Shown here: one piece after another, positions 24,838 through 33,491 of the stretch
Layout: every line of letters starts with the position of its first letter
Numbering within the stretch: the stretch's first letter is position 1
DNA from: Geothermobacter hydrogeniphilus
GTDB taxonomy: Bacteria; Desulfobacterota; Desulfuromonadia; Desulfuromonadales; Geothermobacteraceae
DNA length: 64,000 bases
Assembly: GCF_002898515.1 (NCBI RefSeq)
Contig: NZ_PPFX01000010.1
Span: forward strand, 31,488-95,487
Direction: 5' to 3'
Program-made: the position numbers and the translations under genes
The notes under the pieces: model-generated
Seen by the model: only the letters and a program-made list of their open reading frames with translations
Told to the model about the DNA's origin: nothing
Database searches by the model: none

Positions 24838-24857
24838 ACTTTTTGCAGTTATTGCAG
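24838..24857. repeat. 20-bp direct repeat, right copy of a pair
   Basis: Identical to 21130-21149; the flank also matches loosely (ACCTGG precedes both, with a 4-nt difference in spacing). Marks the right side of the AlpA/DUF3987 module. Confidence 0.6.
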
Positions 24858-25141
24858 TCGTAGCGGGAGGGGTTTCTGGAGTGAAAATGAGGGCTCAACA
24901 GCCCACTGCAAAAACTGCAATAAGGTAATGCGGCTTCAGCAGAGACGGGGGGGATGCAACAAGAAGGGACGATGGCCGGGACGGCTCACACCCCGGCCCG
25001 GATGCAGCCTCGTGACAGGGTGCCCCCCTAGCCACATACGAACCCTTCTCAGCAAGAGTAGCACTGCCAGGTATTGAAATCAAAGGGGGCGGGAAACCGG
25101 TTTCATTATTAGCAAAATTATTAGCAAAACCCGAAAAAACG

Positions 25142-25175
25142 AAAGGGCTACAGGAACGAAATCCTGTAACCCTTT
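25142..25175 (-). terminator. intrinsic terminator after tRNA-Arg
   Basis: A 14-bp stem with one mismatch (25142-25155 with 25162-25175) and a 6-nt loop; on the minus strand it is followed by TCGTTTTTTC. It lies 8 nt beyond the tRNA-Arg 3' end. Confidence 0.8.
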
Positions 25176-25183
25176 GTTATTAT

Positions 25184-25260
<77 letters not shown>

Positions 25261-25295
25261 AGGGAAGTGCGTTATCTCTCAAATTCTCGTTCTTG

Positions 25296-25805
25296 TCAAC
25301 CCTTTTTTCCCTTTTCCCCGTTCGCCGGCACATAACCGACCAGGCTGAAGCCGTAGCGCGGATGCTGAAAAGCATGGGTATTGGGATAGAGACTGAACAG
25401 CCAGCCCTTGAAAACCTGCTTGCCCTTTTCGGTGATGACGATCTGCGCGGCCGGATTCTTGGGGTCGTTGCTCAGGGACGTCAGGGTCATGCCGTCCATG
25501 ACGAAATGCGGCAGAAAGTTGGTCACCTTCAGACGGAGATCAGAATCGCCGAGTTTGAATGAATAGCCGATATCGACCGTGTAAATATCCTCGCTGCTCT
25601 TTTCCTTGTCCTGAACAGCAATCTTGACGGCCTTCCAGTGACCGGCCACCGACTCGGGGACGACGATCTTGGCTTCCTGCTTGGTGATATTCCCGTGGGG
25701 GGATGGCTTCTTGGCCGGTTCTTCCTCCTGCTTGCTGCAACCGACAACAAGCAGCAGAAGAAGGGACAACAGAAGAGTGGACCTGAACAAAGTCTTCACG
25801 ATCAC
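25296..25805 (-). CDS. DUF2155-type lipoprotein
   Basis: 169-residue predicted lipoprotein: a strongly hydrophobic N-terminus ends in lipobox VVGC with lipidated Cys23, followed by a Glu/Lys-rich linker. The C-terminal domain (PAAQIVITEKGKQVFKGW, then LFSLYPNTHAFQHPRYGFSL) resembles DUF2155, a family of unknown function; this is a recollection of the motif and not a search. It stands alone between tRNA genes on the same strand. Confidence 0.8.
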   Translation of the reverse strand: MIVKTLFRSTLLLSLLLLLVVGCSKQEEEPAKKPSPHGNITKQEAKIVVPESVAGHWKAVKIAVQDKEKSSEDIYTVDIGYSFKLGDSDLRLKVTNFLPHFVMDGMTLTSLSNDPKNPAAQIVITEKGKQVFKGWLFSLYPNTHAFQHPRYGFSLVGYVPANGEKGKKG

Positions 25806-25890
25806 AGGACCTCACTGATGACGACGGACTGACCGCCTGGGGAACAAGCAATCGACACGGGAAAACCGGTTCCACGTATCAACCAACCTG

Positions 25891-25920
25891 TTGTGAAACT
25901 GGCGGAGAGGGAGGGATTCG
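25891..25920. repeat. displaced copy of tRNA-Ser 3' end
   Basis: Thirty bases identical to 26055-26084, which contain the last 21 bases of tRNA-Ser(GCT) and 9 bases beyond. The copy lies downstream of the tRNA and lacks the rest of the gene. It looks like an old integration or duplication scar. Confidence 0.7.
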
Positions 25921-25968
25921 GTCACTGCGTCACCGCCATCCCGGCGGCTCCTGCGTAACCTCACCTCC

Positions 25969-26033
25969 GCTCGCTGCCGCGGGCATCCTGCCCGCTTTTC
26001 GTCCACTGGACGCGCTCACTGCGCTTCGAATCC
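25969..26033. repeat. tRNA-Ser-associated 65-bp repeat, copy 1
   Basis: Matches 26170-26235 with only a few differences. On the minus strand it starts GGATTCGAA, like a tRNA T-arm, and contains the perfect hairpin GCGGGCA-GGA-TGCCCGC. Each copy lies downstream of one tRNA-Ser gene. Confidence 0.7.
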
Positions 26034-26063
26034 CTCCAGGGAACGCCGTTGCTGTTGTGAAAC

Positions 26064-26153
<90 letters not shown>

Positions 26154-26169
26154 GTATTCAGTTGTTCAA

Positions 26170-26235
26170 CGCTCGCTGCCGCGGGCATCCTGCCCGCTTT
26201 TCGTCCACCGGACGCGCTCGCTGTGCTTCGAATCC
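26170..26235. repeat. tRNA-Ser-associated 65-bp repeat, copy 2
   Basis: Second copy, between the two tRNA-Ser genes. It has the same internal 7-bp perfect stem and ends in TTCGAATCC, matching the T-arm of the neighbouring tRNA. Confidence 0.7.
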
Positions 26236-26263
26236 TACCGCGACCGTCCGAGCTTGATTTGGA

Positions 26264-26349
26264 TGGCGGAGGAGGTAGGATTCGAACCCACGGAGCTTTC
26301 GCTCAACGGTTTTCAAGACCGCCGCCTTCGACCGCTCGGCCACTCCTCC
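26264..26349 (-). tRNA. tRNA-Ser (anticodon TGA)
   Basis: 86 nt, class II with a long variable arm. The acceptor GGAGGAG pairs with CTCCTCC, the discriminator is G and CCA is encoded. The anticodon loop CTTGAAA gives TGA, reading UCN codons. It begins 12 nt after the serS stop on the same strand. Confidence 0.96.
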
Positions 26350-26361
26350 GCAGCAGACTCT

Positions 26362-27636
26362 TTATCGGGCGTCAAGAACCTCCAGACCACCCATATAGGG
26401 CCGCAGGGCGGCGGGGATAACCACCGAGCCATCGGCCTGCTGGTAATTCTCGAGGATCGCCACCAATGTCCGTCCGACCGCCAGCGCTGAACCGTTAAGG
26501 GTATGAACCAGTTCCGGCTTGGCGCCGGCCTCGCGCCGGAAACGGATACCGGCCCGACGGGCCTGGAAATCGGTGAAGGTCGAACAGGAGGAAATCTCCC
26601 GGTAACAATCCTGCCCCGGCAGCCAGACCTCGATATCAAAGGTGCGGGCCGCGGAAAAACCGAGATCGCCGGTACACAGGTCCATCACCCGGTAGGGAAG
26701 TTCCAGCAGCTGCAGAACCTTTTCGGCGTTGCCGAGAAGTTTTTCCAGCTCCGCATCCGAATCCTCCGGCCGAACGAATTTCACCAGCTCAACTTTGTTG
26801 AACTGGTGCTGGCGGATCAGACCGCGGGTATCCCGCCCATGTGACCCGGCCTCCTTGCGAAAGCAGGGGGTATAGGCGGTATAGCAGAGCGGCAGTTGGT
26901 CGCCGGCGAGAATCTCGTCCCGGTGAATATTGGTCACCGGCACCTCGGCCGTCGGGATCAGAAAGAGGTCAACGCCCTCGGTATGAAAAAGATCATCTTC
27001 GAATTTGGGGAGCTGTCCGGTCCCCGTCATCGTCGCCCTGTTTACCATAAAGGGCGGCAATATTTCAATATAATTGTGCTCGCCGGTGTGCAGGTCGAGC
27101 ATGAAGTTGATCAGTGCGCGTTCAAGCCGGGCTCCGCCCCCCCGGGCCAGAGAAAAGCGCGCCCCGGAGAGCTTTCCGGCCCGCTCGAAATCAAGGATGC
27201 CGAGCCCTTCGCCAAGATCGACATGATCGCGGATTTCGAAATCGAACTGCCGCGGGGTCCCCCAGCGTCGGATCTCGACGTTCTCCTCCTCGGCGGCGCC
27301 GACCGGCGTAGCCGGATGCGGCAGATTGGGGATGGTCAGCAGCAGCGCCTGCAATTCCCCTTCGACCTGGCGCAGCGCCTCGTCAAGTTGCTTGATCCGT
27401 GCCGAGACCTCCTTCATGCGGGCGATCTCACCCTGCACCTGGCTCTTGTCCCGGGTCTTGCCGATCAGCGCCGAAACCTGGTTGCGCTCGGCCTTGAGAC
27501 CCTCGGCCTCGCCGAGCAGGCTGCGCCGTTTCTCGTCCAGCCCACAAAAAGCGGACAGATCAACATCATCGCCGCGCGTTACCAGACGGCGTTCGGCTTC
27601 TTTCAGATTGTCCCGCAGGTAGCGGCTGTCCAGCAT
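26362..27636 (-). CDS. serS: seryl-tRNA synthetase
   Basis: Class II synthetase that charges tRNA-Ser and tRNA-Sec. 424 residues, the usual length. The N-terminal coiled-coil arm that grips the long variable arm spans about residues 30-105. Motif 2 is around [21 protein letters not shown] and motif 3 near the C-terminus ([19 protein letters not shown]). [15 protein letters not shown] is the serine/ATP-binding block. Two tRNA-Ser genes follow immediately on the same strand, so synthetase and substrates may share a transcript. Confidence 0.97.
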   Translation of the reverse strand: MLDSRYLRDNLKEAERRLVTRGDDVDLSAFCGLDEKRRSLLGEAEGLKAERNQVSALIGKTRDKSQVQGEIARMKEVSARIKQLDEALRQVEGELQALLLTIPNLPHPATPVGAAEEENVEIRRWGTPRQFDFEIRDHVDLGEGLGILDFERAGKLSGARFSLARGGGARLERALINFMLDLHTGEHNYIEILPPFMVNRATMTGTGQLPKFEDDLFHTEGVDLFLIPTAEVPVTNIHRDEILAGDQLPLCYTAYTPCFRKEAGSHGRDTRGLIRQHQFNKVELVKFVRPEDSDAELEKLLGNAEKVLQLLELPYRVMDLCTGDLGFSAARTFDIEVWLPGQDCYREISSCSTFTDFQARRAGIRFRREAGAKPELVHTLNGSALAVGRTLVAILENYQQADGSVVIPAALRPYMGGLEVLDAR

Positions 27637-27659
27637 AACTGAAATCCCCGTTCTGTAAC

Positions 27660-27740
27660 ACCTGAATCAGTAAACTCCTTGTCGGCGGATAAACATAAGT
27701 CATTGCCCTCTCCATCCCACAGGAACTCACTGATTCAGGT
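27660..27740. repeat. MITE-like palindromic repeat, short copy
   Basis: The 81-bp element starts ACCTGAATCAGTAAACTCC and ends GGAACTCACTGATTCAGGT. It is inverted relative to the long copy at 20904-21067 and shares its outer arms, including CCGACAAGG/CCTTGTCGG. AAC flanks both ends, consistent with a 3-bp target duplication. It sits just upstream of serS. Confidence 0.75.
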
Positions 27741-27784
27741 AACAATTTTCAAGCGGACACTTGTAACACTAAAGCCCGGCAGCG

Positions 27785-28366
27785 TCAAGCAGGGCCCCGC
27801 TCTCCCTTCACCCACCACTGGTGATCATCATCGAACCACCACTTGCTCGAATCGGTCTCCCAGATGGTCGCCGCCAGTTGCCGCGCCGCATCGGTCCGCA
27901 ACCGCTCAACAGAATAAGGATACCACTCGTCGGCGTAACGGTTGCCGAGATCCTTGTATTCCTTCAATGCCAGGATCATTTCCAACTGGTCGGCATCATG
28001 CGCCAGCTGCGCCTCACGGCTCTCGCAGGCATCAAATTCTTGCCACAGGTGACGATAGTCGTCGCCGAACGGCAGGTTGCGGGCCAGATCCTCGACCGCT
28101 TTTTTTTCGTCCGAACGAACGTACTTTTTGTTGACATAGTTCTGATCGCCGGTCCGCGCCTCGGGCAGGTCATGAAAGAGACAGATCTGCACTACCCGAC
28201 CGACGTCGGCCCGGCCATCCAGATGGGCCAGGGTGTAACCGATCATGGCGGTGCGAAAGGAATGTTCGGCCACCGACTCGGCGCCGGAGCCGAGAAACTG
28301 GAAGCCGCTGCGCGGGGTGCGTTTGAGCATCCCCACCTCGAACAGAAAATTGGCCAGGTTTTTCAT
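27785..28366 (-). CDS. HD-domain phosphohydrolase (YfbR/HDDC2-like nucleotidase)
   Basis: 193-residue metal-dependent phosphohydrolase. HD residues are H35 (AEHSFR), H65-D66 (CLFHDLPEA) and the late Asp in HDADQLEM (D124 or D126). The family dephosphorylates nucleoside 5'-monophosphates, YfbR and HDDC2 acting on deoxynucleotides. It stands alone: a short MITE lies upstream of serS on one side and another repeat element on the other. The actual substrate is unproven. Confidence 0.85.
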   Translation of the reverse strand: MKNLANFLFEVGMLKRTPRSGFQFLGSGAESVAEHSFRTAMIGYTLAHLDGRADVGRVVQICLFHDLPEARTGDQNYVNKKYVRSDEKKAVEDLARNLPFGDDYRHLWQEFDACESREAQLAHDADQLEMILALKEYKDLGNRYADEWYPYSVERLRTDAARQLAATIWETDSSKWWFDDDHQWWVKGERGPA

Positions 28367-28436
28367 CAGAGAGCCCTCGGGAAACGGAAATTCTGTACCG
28401 CCTGTTTATAGCACAGCCTGGGACACCCGGCCCAGC

Positions 28437-28623
28437 TTCAACCCAAATCCACCGGCAGTTTTGCGGACCGAGGGTGGCGGGACGGGTGGAGATGCGAGGC
28501 GCCGTTCCGCTTCGGGCGCAAACGTAGCCGAGCTACGTTGAGCACCGATGCGGTGAAGGCAACGAAGCAGATTCAGCCGTAACGACACCCGAATCCCGAA
28601 ATTGCCGGCGGATTTGGGTTCAA
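28437..28623. repeat. 187-bp element with 30-bp terminal inverted repeats
   Basis: The left end (28437-28466) and the right end ending at 28623 are inverted copies of TTSAACCCAAATCCRCCGGC plus about ten more bases, matching at about 25 of 30 positions. The interior has AACGTAG-CCGAG-CTACGTT as a perfect hairpin. The right end supplies the stop codon of the EamA-type gene. No coding potential. Confidence 0.7.
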
Positions 28624-29492
28624 CCGAAACGGACCAGGCAGACTCCGGCGAGAATCAGCAGAGTGGCACCAAACCGGATGCGACCGGCCCGTTCACCGAG
28701 AAAAACCACCCCGATCAAAACGGCGATCAACAACGAAGCCTGGCGCACCGGCACCGCGTAGCTCATCGGCGCCAGCTGCAGTCCGTAACGAAAGCTGAGA
28801 AAGGAACAGAGCATCACCGGACCGGCGCAGAGGACCAGTCGCGGATGACGGCGCCATTCGGCCGGGATCCGCCCCCTGTTGCCCGACCGCAACAGGTTGA
28901 GCGACATCAGCAACAGCATCCAGACAACCAGCAGGTAAGTGAAATGCAACGGATCATAACGGGTCACCCCGCTCTTGTCGATCACCGCGCCGAAGGAATA
29001 GACCAGCCCCGCTGCAAGCGCGAAGCGTACCGAAGAACTTCCCAGGTTGTGAAACGGGCGCAGCACTTCGGACATCCTCAGGGTGCGCAGCTGCACGGCA
29101 TAGGCCCCAATGGCAATCAACAGGATGCCGGCCCCCCCAAGCGGAGACAGATGTTCCTTGAGCAGCAGCACCCCCCAAAGGGGAACATAGAGCATCGCCG
29201 TCTGCGCCAACGGGTAGGTCATCGACAGATCCCCTTCACGGTAGGCGCGTCCAGTGAAGAGGTGGTAGAGGACGAAACAGACAGCCCCGCCGGCGGTAAG
29301 CAGCAGCAGGCGGGGCGACAGCGGCGGAAAGGGCCCGGCCGCCAGCAACATGATCAGGCTGAAGAGGATCCCGGACTGCAGGAACATCCACCAGATATAG
29401 GCGGTCTTGTCCCCGCTCTGCTTGACCAGCAGGTTCCACAGGGCGTGCATCAGCGCCGAGAACAGAATGAGAACAAAAGCGAGGGAATTCAC
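28620..29492 (-). CDS. EamA/DMT-superfamily transporter
   Basis: 290-residue integral membrane protein with two repeats of about five hydrophobic helices each, the EamA (drug/metabolite transporter) layout; YPLAQTAMLYVPLWGVLLLKE and AMSYAVPVRQASLLIAVLIG-like helices close the two halves. Likely exports an amino acid or other metabolite; the substrate cannot be told. Its TGA lies inside the terminal repeat of the 187-bp element, so the extreme C-terminus (CLVRFG) may have been altered. Divergent from fumC. Confidence 0.87.
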   Translation of the reverse strand: MNSLAFVLILFSALMHALWNLLVKQSGDKTAYIWWMFLQSGILFSLIMLLAAGPFPPLSPRLLLLTAGGAVCFVLYHLFTGRAYREGDLSMTYPLAQTAMLYVPLWGVLLLKEHLSPLGGAGILLIAIGAYAVQLRTLRMSEVLRPFHNLGSSSVRFALAAGLVYSFGAVIDKSGVTRYDPLHFTYLLVVWMLLLMSLNLLRSGNRGRIPAEWRRHPRLVLCAGPVMLCSFLSFRYGLQLAPMSYAVPVRQASLLIAVLIGVVFLGERAGRIRFGATLLILAGVCLVRFG

Positions 29493-29619
29493 CGGGACAT
29501 TCTACATGAAGGCGCGACAGCGGCGAAGCAGTATTTTTAGCCAGAGTAAAATTCGTCCTGATTCAGGCCATTGACAGCCATGACGGGATTGATAAGCTGG
29601 CTGCAAAAGGAGAATGCCG

Positions 29620-31011
29620 ATGAACCGAGAGAAACAACGCACCGAAACCGATTCGATGGGCAGCATGCAGGTCCCCGCCGCTGCCCTCTACGGCGCCCAG
29701 ACCGCGCGTGCGGTCAACAACTTCCCGGTCTCCGGCCGGCCCCTGCCGCGGGCGATGATCCGCGCCCTGGGCCTGATCAAGCAGCACGCGGCCCAGGTCA
29801 ATGCCGAACTGGGACTGCTGCCGGCAGACCTGGCCGAAGCGATAGCGCAGGCCGCCGCCGAGGTGGCAAACGGAGATCTCGATGAGCATTTCCCGATCGA
29901 CATCTTCCAGACCGGTTCCGGAACCAGCAGCAACATGAACGCCAACGAGGTGATCGCCAACCGTGCCGCCGCCGTCCTCGGCCACAACCTCGGCGACAAG
30001 GCGGTCCATCCCAACGATCATGTCAACCTCGGCCAGTCAAGCAATGACGTCTTTCCCAGCGCCATCCACCTGGCTGCCGCCGAAGAACTGCACCGACATC
30101 TGCTGCCGGCCCTGGAGCAGCTGCAGAAGAGCCTGCAGGACAAGGCTGAGGAGTTCGATCCGATTGTCAAGCTGGGGCGCACCCACCTGCAGGACGCGGT
30201 GCCGATCCGTCTCGGCCAGGTCTTTTCCGGCTATACCCGCCAGCTCGAACTGGCCCGGCAACGGCTCCAGCAGAGCGCCGCGGGGCTGCTGGAGCTGCCC
30301 CTGGGAGGCACCGCCGTCGGCACCGGGCTGAATACCCACCCGGAGTTTGCCGCCCGCGTCTGCTCGGGACTGACAAAGGAAACCGGGCTGAAATTCAGCG
30401 AGGCACGCAACCACTTCGAGGCCCAGGCGGCCAGGGATGCGGTCGTCAACCTGAGCGGAGCCCTGAAAAGCTGCGCCGTGGCCCTCTTCAAAATCGCCAA
30501 TGATATCCGCCTTCTCGCCAGCGGGCCACGCGGCGGCTATGGCGAACTGAGTCTGCCGGCCGTGCAGCCGGGCAGTTCCATCATGCCGGGCAAGGTCAAT
30601 CCGGTGATGGCGGAGTGCCTGATCCAGGTCTGCGCCCAGGTGATCGGCAATGACGCCACCATCACTCTCGGCGGACTGGCGGGCAATTTCGAACTCAATG
30701 TGATGCTGCCGCTGCTGGCCCGCAACCTGCTGGAGAGCATTGAGCTGGCAGCCAACGCCGCGCGGCTGTTCGCTGAGAAGTGTGTGACCGGGCTGCAGGC
30801 CAACGCCGAACGCTGTGCCGAACTGGTCGAACAGAGTCTGGCCATGGTCACCGCCCTGGCGCCGCGCATCGGCTATGACCGTGCTTCGGAGCTGGCCAAA
30901 CAGGCCTTCCGGGAAGGGACAACGATCCGCGCCCTCTGCCTGCGGGAAAAGGTCCTTCCGCAAGAGGAGCTGAACCGGCTGCTGGACCCACTGCCGCAAA
31001 CGGGAAGGTAA
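29620..31011 (+). CDS. fumC: class II fumarate hydratase
   Basis: Iron-independent tetrameric fumarase interconverting fumarate and malate in the TCA cycle; in this bacterial group fumarate is both intermediate and electron acceptor. 463 residues, typical length. The superfamily signature GSSIMPGKVNPV carries the catalytic serine loop, and TGSGTSSNMNANEV and GRTHLQDAVPIRLGQ are the other conserved blocks. I prefer the ATG at 29620, with AAAAGGAG 7 nt upstream; the ATG at 29614 is too close to that site. A strong hairpin follows. Confidence 0.96.
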   Translation: MNREKQRTETDSMGSMQVPAAALYGAQTARAVNNFPVSGRPLPRAMIRALGLIKQHAAQVNAELGLLPADLAEAIAQAAAEVANGDLDEHFPIDIFQTGSGTSSNMNANEVIANRAAAVLGHNLGDKAVHPNDHVNLGQSSNDVFPSAIHLAAAEELHRHLLPALEQLQKSLQDKAEEFDPIVKLGRTHLQDAVPIRLGQVFSGYTRQLELARQRLQQSAAGLLELPLGGTAVGTGLNTHPEFAARVCSGLTKETGLKFSEARNHFEAQAARDAVVNLSGALKSCAVALFKIANDIRLLASGPRGGYGELSLPAVQPGSSIMPGKVNPVMAECLIQVCAQVIGNDATITLGGLAGNFELNVMLPLLARNLLESIELAANAARLFAEKCVTGLQANAERCAELVEQSLAMVTALAPRIGYDRASELAKQAFREGTTIRALCLREKVLPQEELNRLLDPLPQTGR

Positions 31012-31018
31012 ACCCAAA

Positions 31019-31052
31019 AGCAAACGCGCGGGTTGCTACCCGCGCGTTTGCT
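31019..31052. terminator. bidirectional intrinsic terminator
   Basis: A perfect 15-bp stem (31019-31033 with 31038-31052) and 4-nt loop lie between the convergent fumC and rnd genes. The T-rich flank (TTTTGGGTTT) is on the minus-strand side, so it most clearly serves rnd; it begins 8 nt after the fumC stop. Confidence 0.8.
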
Positions 31053-31084
31053 TCAGAATGGAATATCCGCCGCCCTGATCAACG

Positions 31085-32212
31085 TCATCCGTGATCAAGC
31101 ACCTGCAGGATCTGCGCTCCGAACTCCTGCCGCTGCCAGTTGCGCATGCCTTCAAACCGGGCGAAGTCATCGAGACTCCCCGGAGGCTGGTAGGCGATCG
31201 CTTCGAGCAGGGCATTGTTGATCATCACCCCGGGATCGAGCTGCAGCCGCTCCGCCTGCTGCCGGCGCCACTGCTTCAGGCGCTCGAAACGCTTGTCCGC
31301 TTCAGGGTCACGCAGACGCCGCGCGCCGCGCGGGAAACCCGGCAACTCCTTTTCCGGAATCGCCAACCCTGCACTCACGCACTCCAGCAGTTCACGGCCG
31401 AACCTTTCGACCAGGCGCGGAAACATCCCCTCCAGCCGACCGAGAGCCCTGGCGGTCTGCGGCGCGGCGGTGGCGACGGCCAGCAGCGGCTTGTTGCCGA
31501 TGATCTTGAACGGCGGCACGTCCCGTTTGCGGGCACGGCGGATGCGCCACTGCAGCAGCTGTTCAAGAATGGCCAGCTGGCGACGGTCGAGACGCCCGGC
31601 CCCCTTGAAACGCAGAAACAGCGGACCGCCGTTCTCTTCGAAGGCCACCTCCTGCAGCAGGGCGCATTCTTCGGCGTGCCACCCGGTTCGTCCGAGCTCT
31701 TCCAGCCGCTGCTCAAGCACCCCGGCCAACCGCTCCAAGTCAGCGGTATCCCCGGCCGCGTAGGCGATCATCTCGCCCGGCAGGGGACGAATCGTCCAGT
31801 CGGCACGCTGGTATTTCTTGTCGATCCGCAGGTCAAAATATTTGCCGAGCAGATCAGCCAGGCCGATCTTCTTCTCACCACAGAACTGGGCGGCGACCAT
31901 GCTGTCAAACAAGCCGTCGATCCGCAGGTCGAAATCGCGCCGCAGGCAGCGCAGGTCGTAATCGGCGGCATGGAACAGTTTTCGCTGCCGCGGATTGGCA
32001 AAAATCGCCCGCAGCGGCTCAAGGTCGGGCAGCGCCAGCGGATCGAGCAGCATGGTCCGCCCGGCGGCGGTGAACTGCAGCAGGCAGACCTGCTCGGTGA
32101 AATGGTGCATGCTGTCGGCTTCGAGATCAACGGCGATCACCGGCTGATCCGCCAGAAAGCGGGCGAACTCCGCCAGTTCGGAGGCATCTTCAATAATCGG
32201 AGTCTTGTTCAT
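31085..32212 (-). CDS. rnd: ribonuclease D
   Basis: 3'-5' exoribonuclease that trims tRNA precursors. 375 residues. The DEDDy exonuclease domain shows AVDLEADSMH (motif I), FHAADYDLRCL (motif II) and AYAAGDTADLERL (motif III, with the Tyr). HRDC domains follow from about residue 210, the second ending near EGMRNWQRQEFG. Last gene of the run starting at the ubiA-type gene; 21 nt separate it from mutY. Confidence 0.93.
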   Translation of the reverse strand: MNKTPIIEDASELAEFARFLADQPVIAVDLEADSMHHFTEQVCLLQFTAAGRTMLLDPLALPDLEPLRAIFANPRQRKLFHAADYDLRCLRRDFDLRIDGLFDSMVAAQFCGEKKIGLADLLGKYFDLRIDKKYQRADWTIRPLPGEMIAYAAGDTADLERLAGVLEQRLEELGRTGWHAEECALLQEVAFEENGGPLFLRFKGAGRLDRRQLAILEQLLQWRIRRARKRDVPPFKIIGNKPLLAVATAAPQTARALGRLEGMFPRLVERFGRELLECVSAGLAIPEKELPGFPRGARRLRDPEADKRFERLKQWRRQQAERLQLDPGVMINNALLEAIAYQPPGSLDDFARFEGMRNWQRQEFGAQILQVLDHG

Positions 32213-32233
32213 AAGTTCGCCATGGTGACAGAT

Positions 32234-33310
32234 TCAGGCTGGCGAGTCCAGCAACTTCGCCGCCTTCAGGTGGGCACCGTGCAATGGTGTCCGGGCCAGC
32301 GCGGCCGGGTCGACCCAGCGCCACTCCCCCTGTTCCGCTACCCTGCAGCGCTCCGGAAACGGCGCGGACCAGACCTCCAGTTCGAGCCGGAAGTGGGAAT
32401 AGGCGTGGTGGATTTCGCCGACCCGCCGCGGTTCACCCACCCCTCCCTGCTCCGCCAGCAACCGGCGGGCAGAGTCTCCGCCTCCTTCATGGACGAGCAG
32501 ATCGGTCGCCGGGAATTCCCAGAGACCCTGCAGCATGCCGTCAAAGGGGCGGCGGCGTACCAGCAGCCGGCCGTCGCGCCACAACAACAGCGCCACCTGC
32601 CGGACAGTCGGCACCGTCTTCGTTGCAGACTTCGGCGGCAGCTCCCGTTCCAACCCCCGGCGACGCGCCTGACAGAGGTCTGTCAGCGGACAGGAGGGAC
32701 AAACGGGCTGCTTCGGAAGACAGACCATCGCCCCGAGATCCATGATCGCCTGCGCGTAATCGTGTGGCCGGTCAGCCGGGGTCAGTACCTCCGCCCAGCC
32801 CCAGAGCAGGTTCTCCGCCCGCCCTGAACGGGGCGGCAGTTGCAGGGCGAAAAGCCGGCAGAGGACCCGCCGCACGTTGCCGTCGAGAATCGGTGCCGGT
32901 TGGTCAAAGGCGATGGAGAGAATCGCCCCGGCGGTCGAACGACCGACACCGGGCAGGGAGAGGATCTCCTCCGGGCTCGCGGGAAAGCTGCCGCCGAAGT
33001 CTTCCACCACCTTCACCGCCGCGGCGTGCAGATGACGGGCGCGGCGGTAGTAACCGAGCCCCGCCCAGAGCTCGATGACCGCCTCCACCGGAGCCGCCGC
33101 CAACGCTTCGATATCGGGAAAGGCCGCCAGAAATTTTTCGTAGTAGGGAACCACCGTGACCACGGTGGTCTGCTGCAGCATGATCTCGGAGAGCCAGATA
33201 CGGTAGGGGTCACGGGTGTGCCGCCAGGGCAGGTCGCGCCCCTCATCGGCGTACCAGGCCAGCAGGCGCTCGGCGACCTCGGCAGGGTTGAAGGGATAGG
33301 CGTCGGGCAT
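32234..33310 (-). CDS. mutY: A/G-specific adenine glycosylase
   Basis: Removes adenine mispaired with 8-oxoguanine. 358 residues. The catalytic Glu lies in SEIMLQQT (E42), the helix-hairpin-helix is LPGVGRSTAGAIL, and the catalytic Asp follows in ILDGNVRRVLCR. The [4Fe-4S] cysteines are spaced C-x6-C-x2-C-x5-C (CLPKQPVCPSCPLTDLC). A NUDIX-like C-terminal domain recognises 8-oxoG. ATG 33310 is chosen; a TTG three codons upstream is possible and neither has a strong RBS. Confidence 0.95.
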   Translation of the reverse strand: MPDAYPFNPAEVAERLLAWYADEGRDLPWRHTRDPYRIWLSEIMLQQTTVVTVVPYYEKFLAAFPDIEALAAAPVEAVIELWAGLGYYRRARHLHAAAVKVVEDFGGSFPASPEEILSLPGVGRSTAGAILSIAFDQPAPILDGNVRRVLCRLFALQLPPRSGRAENLLWGWAEVLTPADRPHDYAQAIMDLGAMVCLPKQPVCPSCPLTDLCQARRRGLERELPPKSATKTVPTVRQVALLLWRDGRLLVRRRPFDGMLQGLWEFPATDLLVHEGGGDSARRLLAEQGGVGEPRRVGEIHHAYSHFRLELEVWSAPFPERCRVAEQGEWRWVDPAALARTPLHGAHLKAAKLLDSPA

Positions 33311-33317
33311 GAAAATC

Positions 33318-33400
33318 AAATCTCACCACGAAGATACGGAGAATTCATTCAAGCAATCTCGCGCAGAGGCGCGGAGGGAAGACCCAGGCTGAGCAAAAAA
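33318..33400. repeat. periodic intergenic repeat (gap hisC-mutY)
   Basis: CCACGAAGATACGGAGAATTC followed by CGCGCAGAGGCGCGGAGGG: purine-rich GxxGAGG units recur about every 10-11 nt. It is related in style to the elements in the next four gaps. Confidence 0.5.
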
Positions 33401-33491
33401 TGTCCAGCGGCAAGGCGTCCATAACTCCGCAAGGGACATCGTTGACGCGGGGGGAGGACAACGCAGCAGATGGCCGTTTTTCATCAGCCCG

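Larger units (their letters stand above)
24341..25141. other. noncoding stretch upstream of alpA-like gene
   Basis: About 800 bases with no credible gene; open frames of 80-100 codons on either strand lack motifs. It is locally AT-richer than the rest of the window and holds three iteron-like repeats (24614-24734), the right copy of the 20-bp direct repeat, a related inverted copy near 24906-24922, and ATTATTAGCAAAA twice near 25107-25130. It may be the regulatory or replication region of the remnant island. Confidence 0.55.

Noticed and set aside
24436..24898. Minus-strand open frames of 80-100 codons upstream of the AlpA-like gene.
   Set aside because: Their coding content is generated by the 13-bp repeats (repeated Ala-Ile-Pro-Glu); no RBS or domain.
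26158..26420. Short open frames across the tRNA-Ser genes encoding peptides such as DEKRAGCPRQ.
   Set aside because: They are translations of tRNA genes and the tRNA-linked repeat.
29551..29576. CCTGATTCAGG upstream of fumC as a third copy of the palindromic element.
   Set aside because: Only about 10 bases match one arm and no second arm is visible; likely chance.
31091..32827. A 578-codon plus-strand open frame opposite rnd and mutY.
   Set aside because: Antisense to two well-supported genes; no motif and no ribosome binding site.
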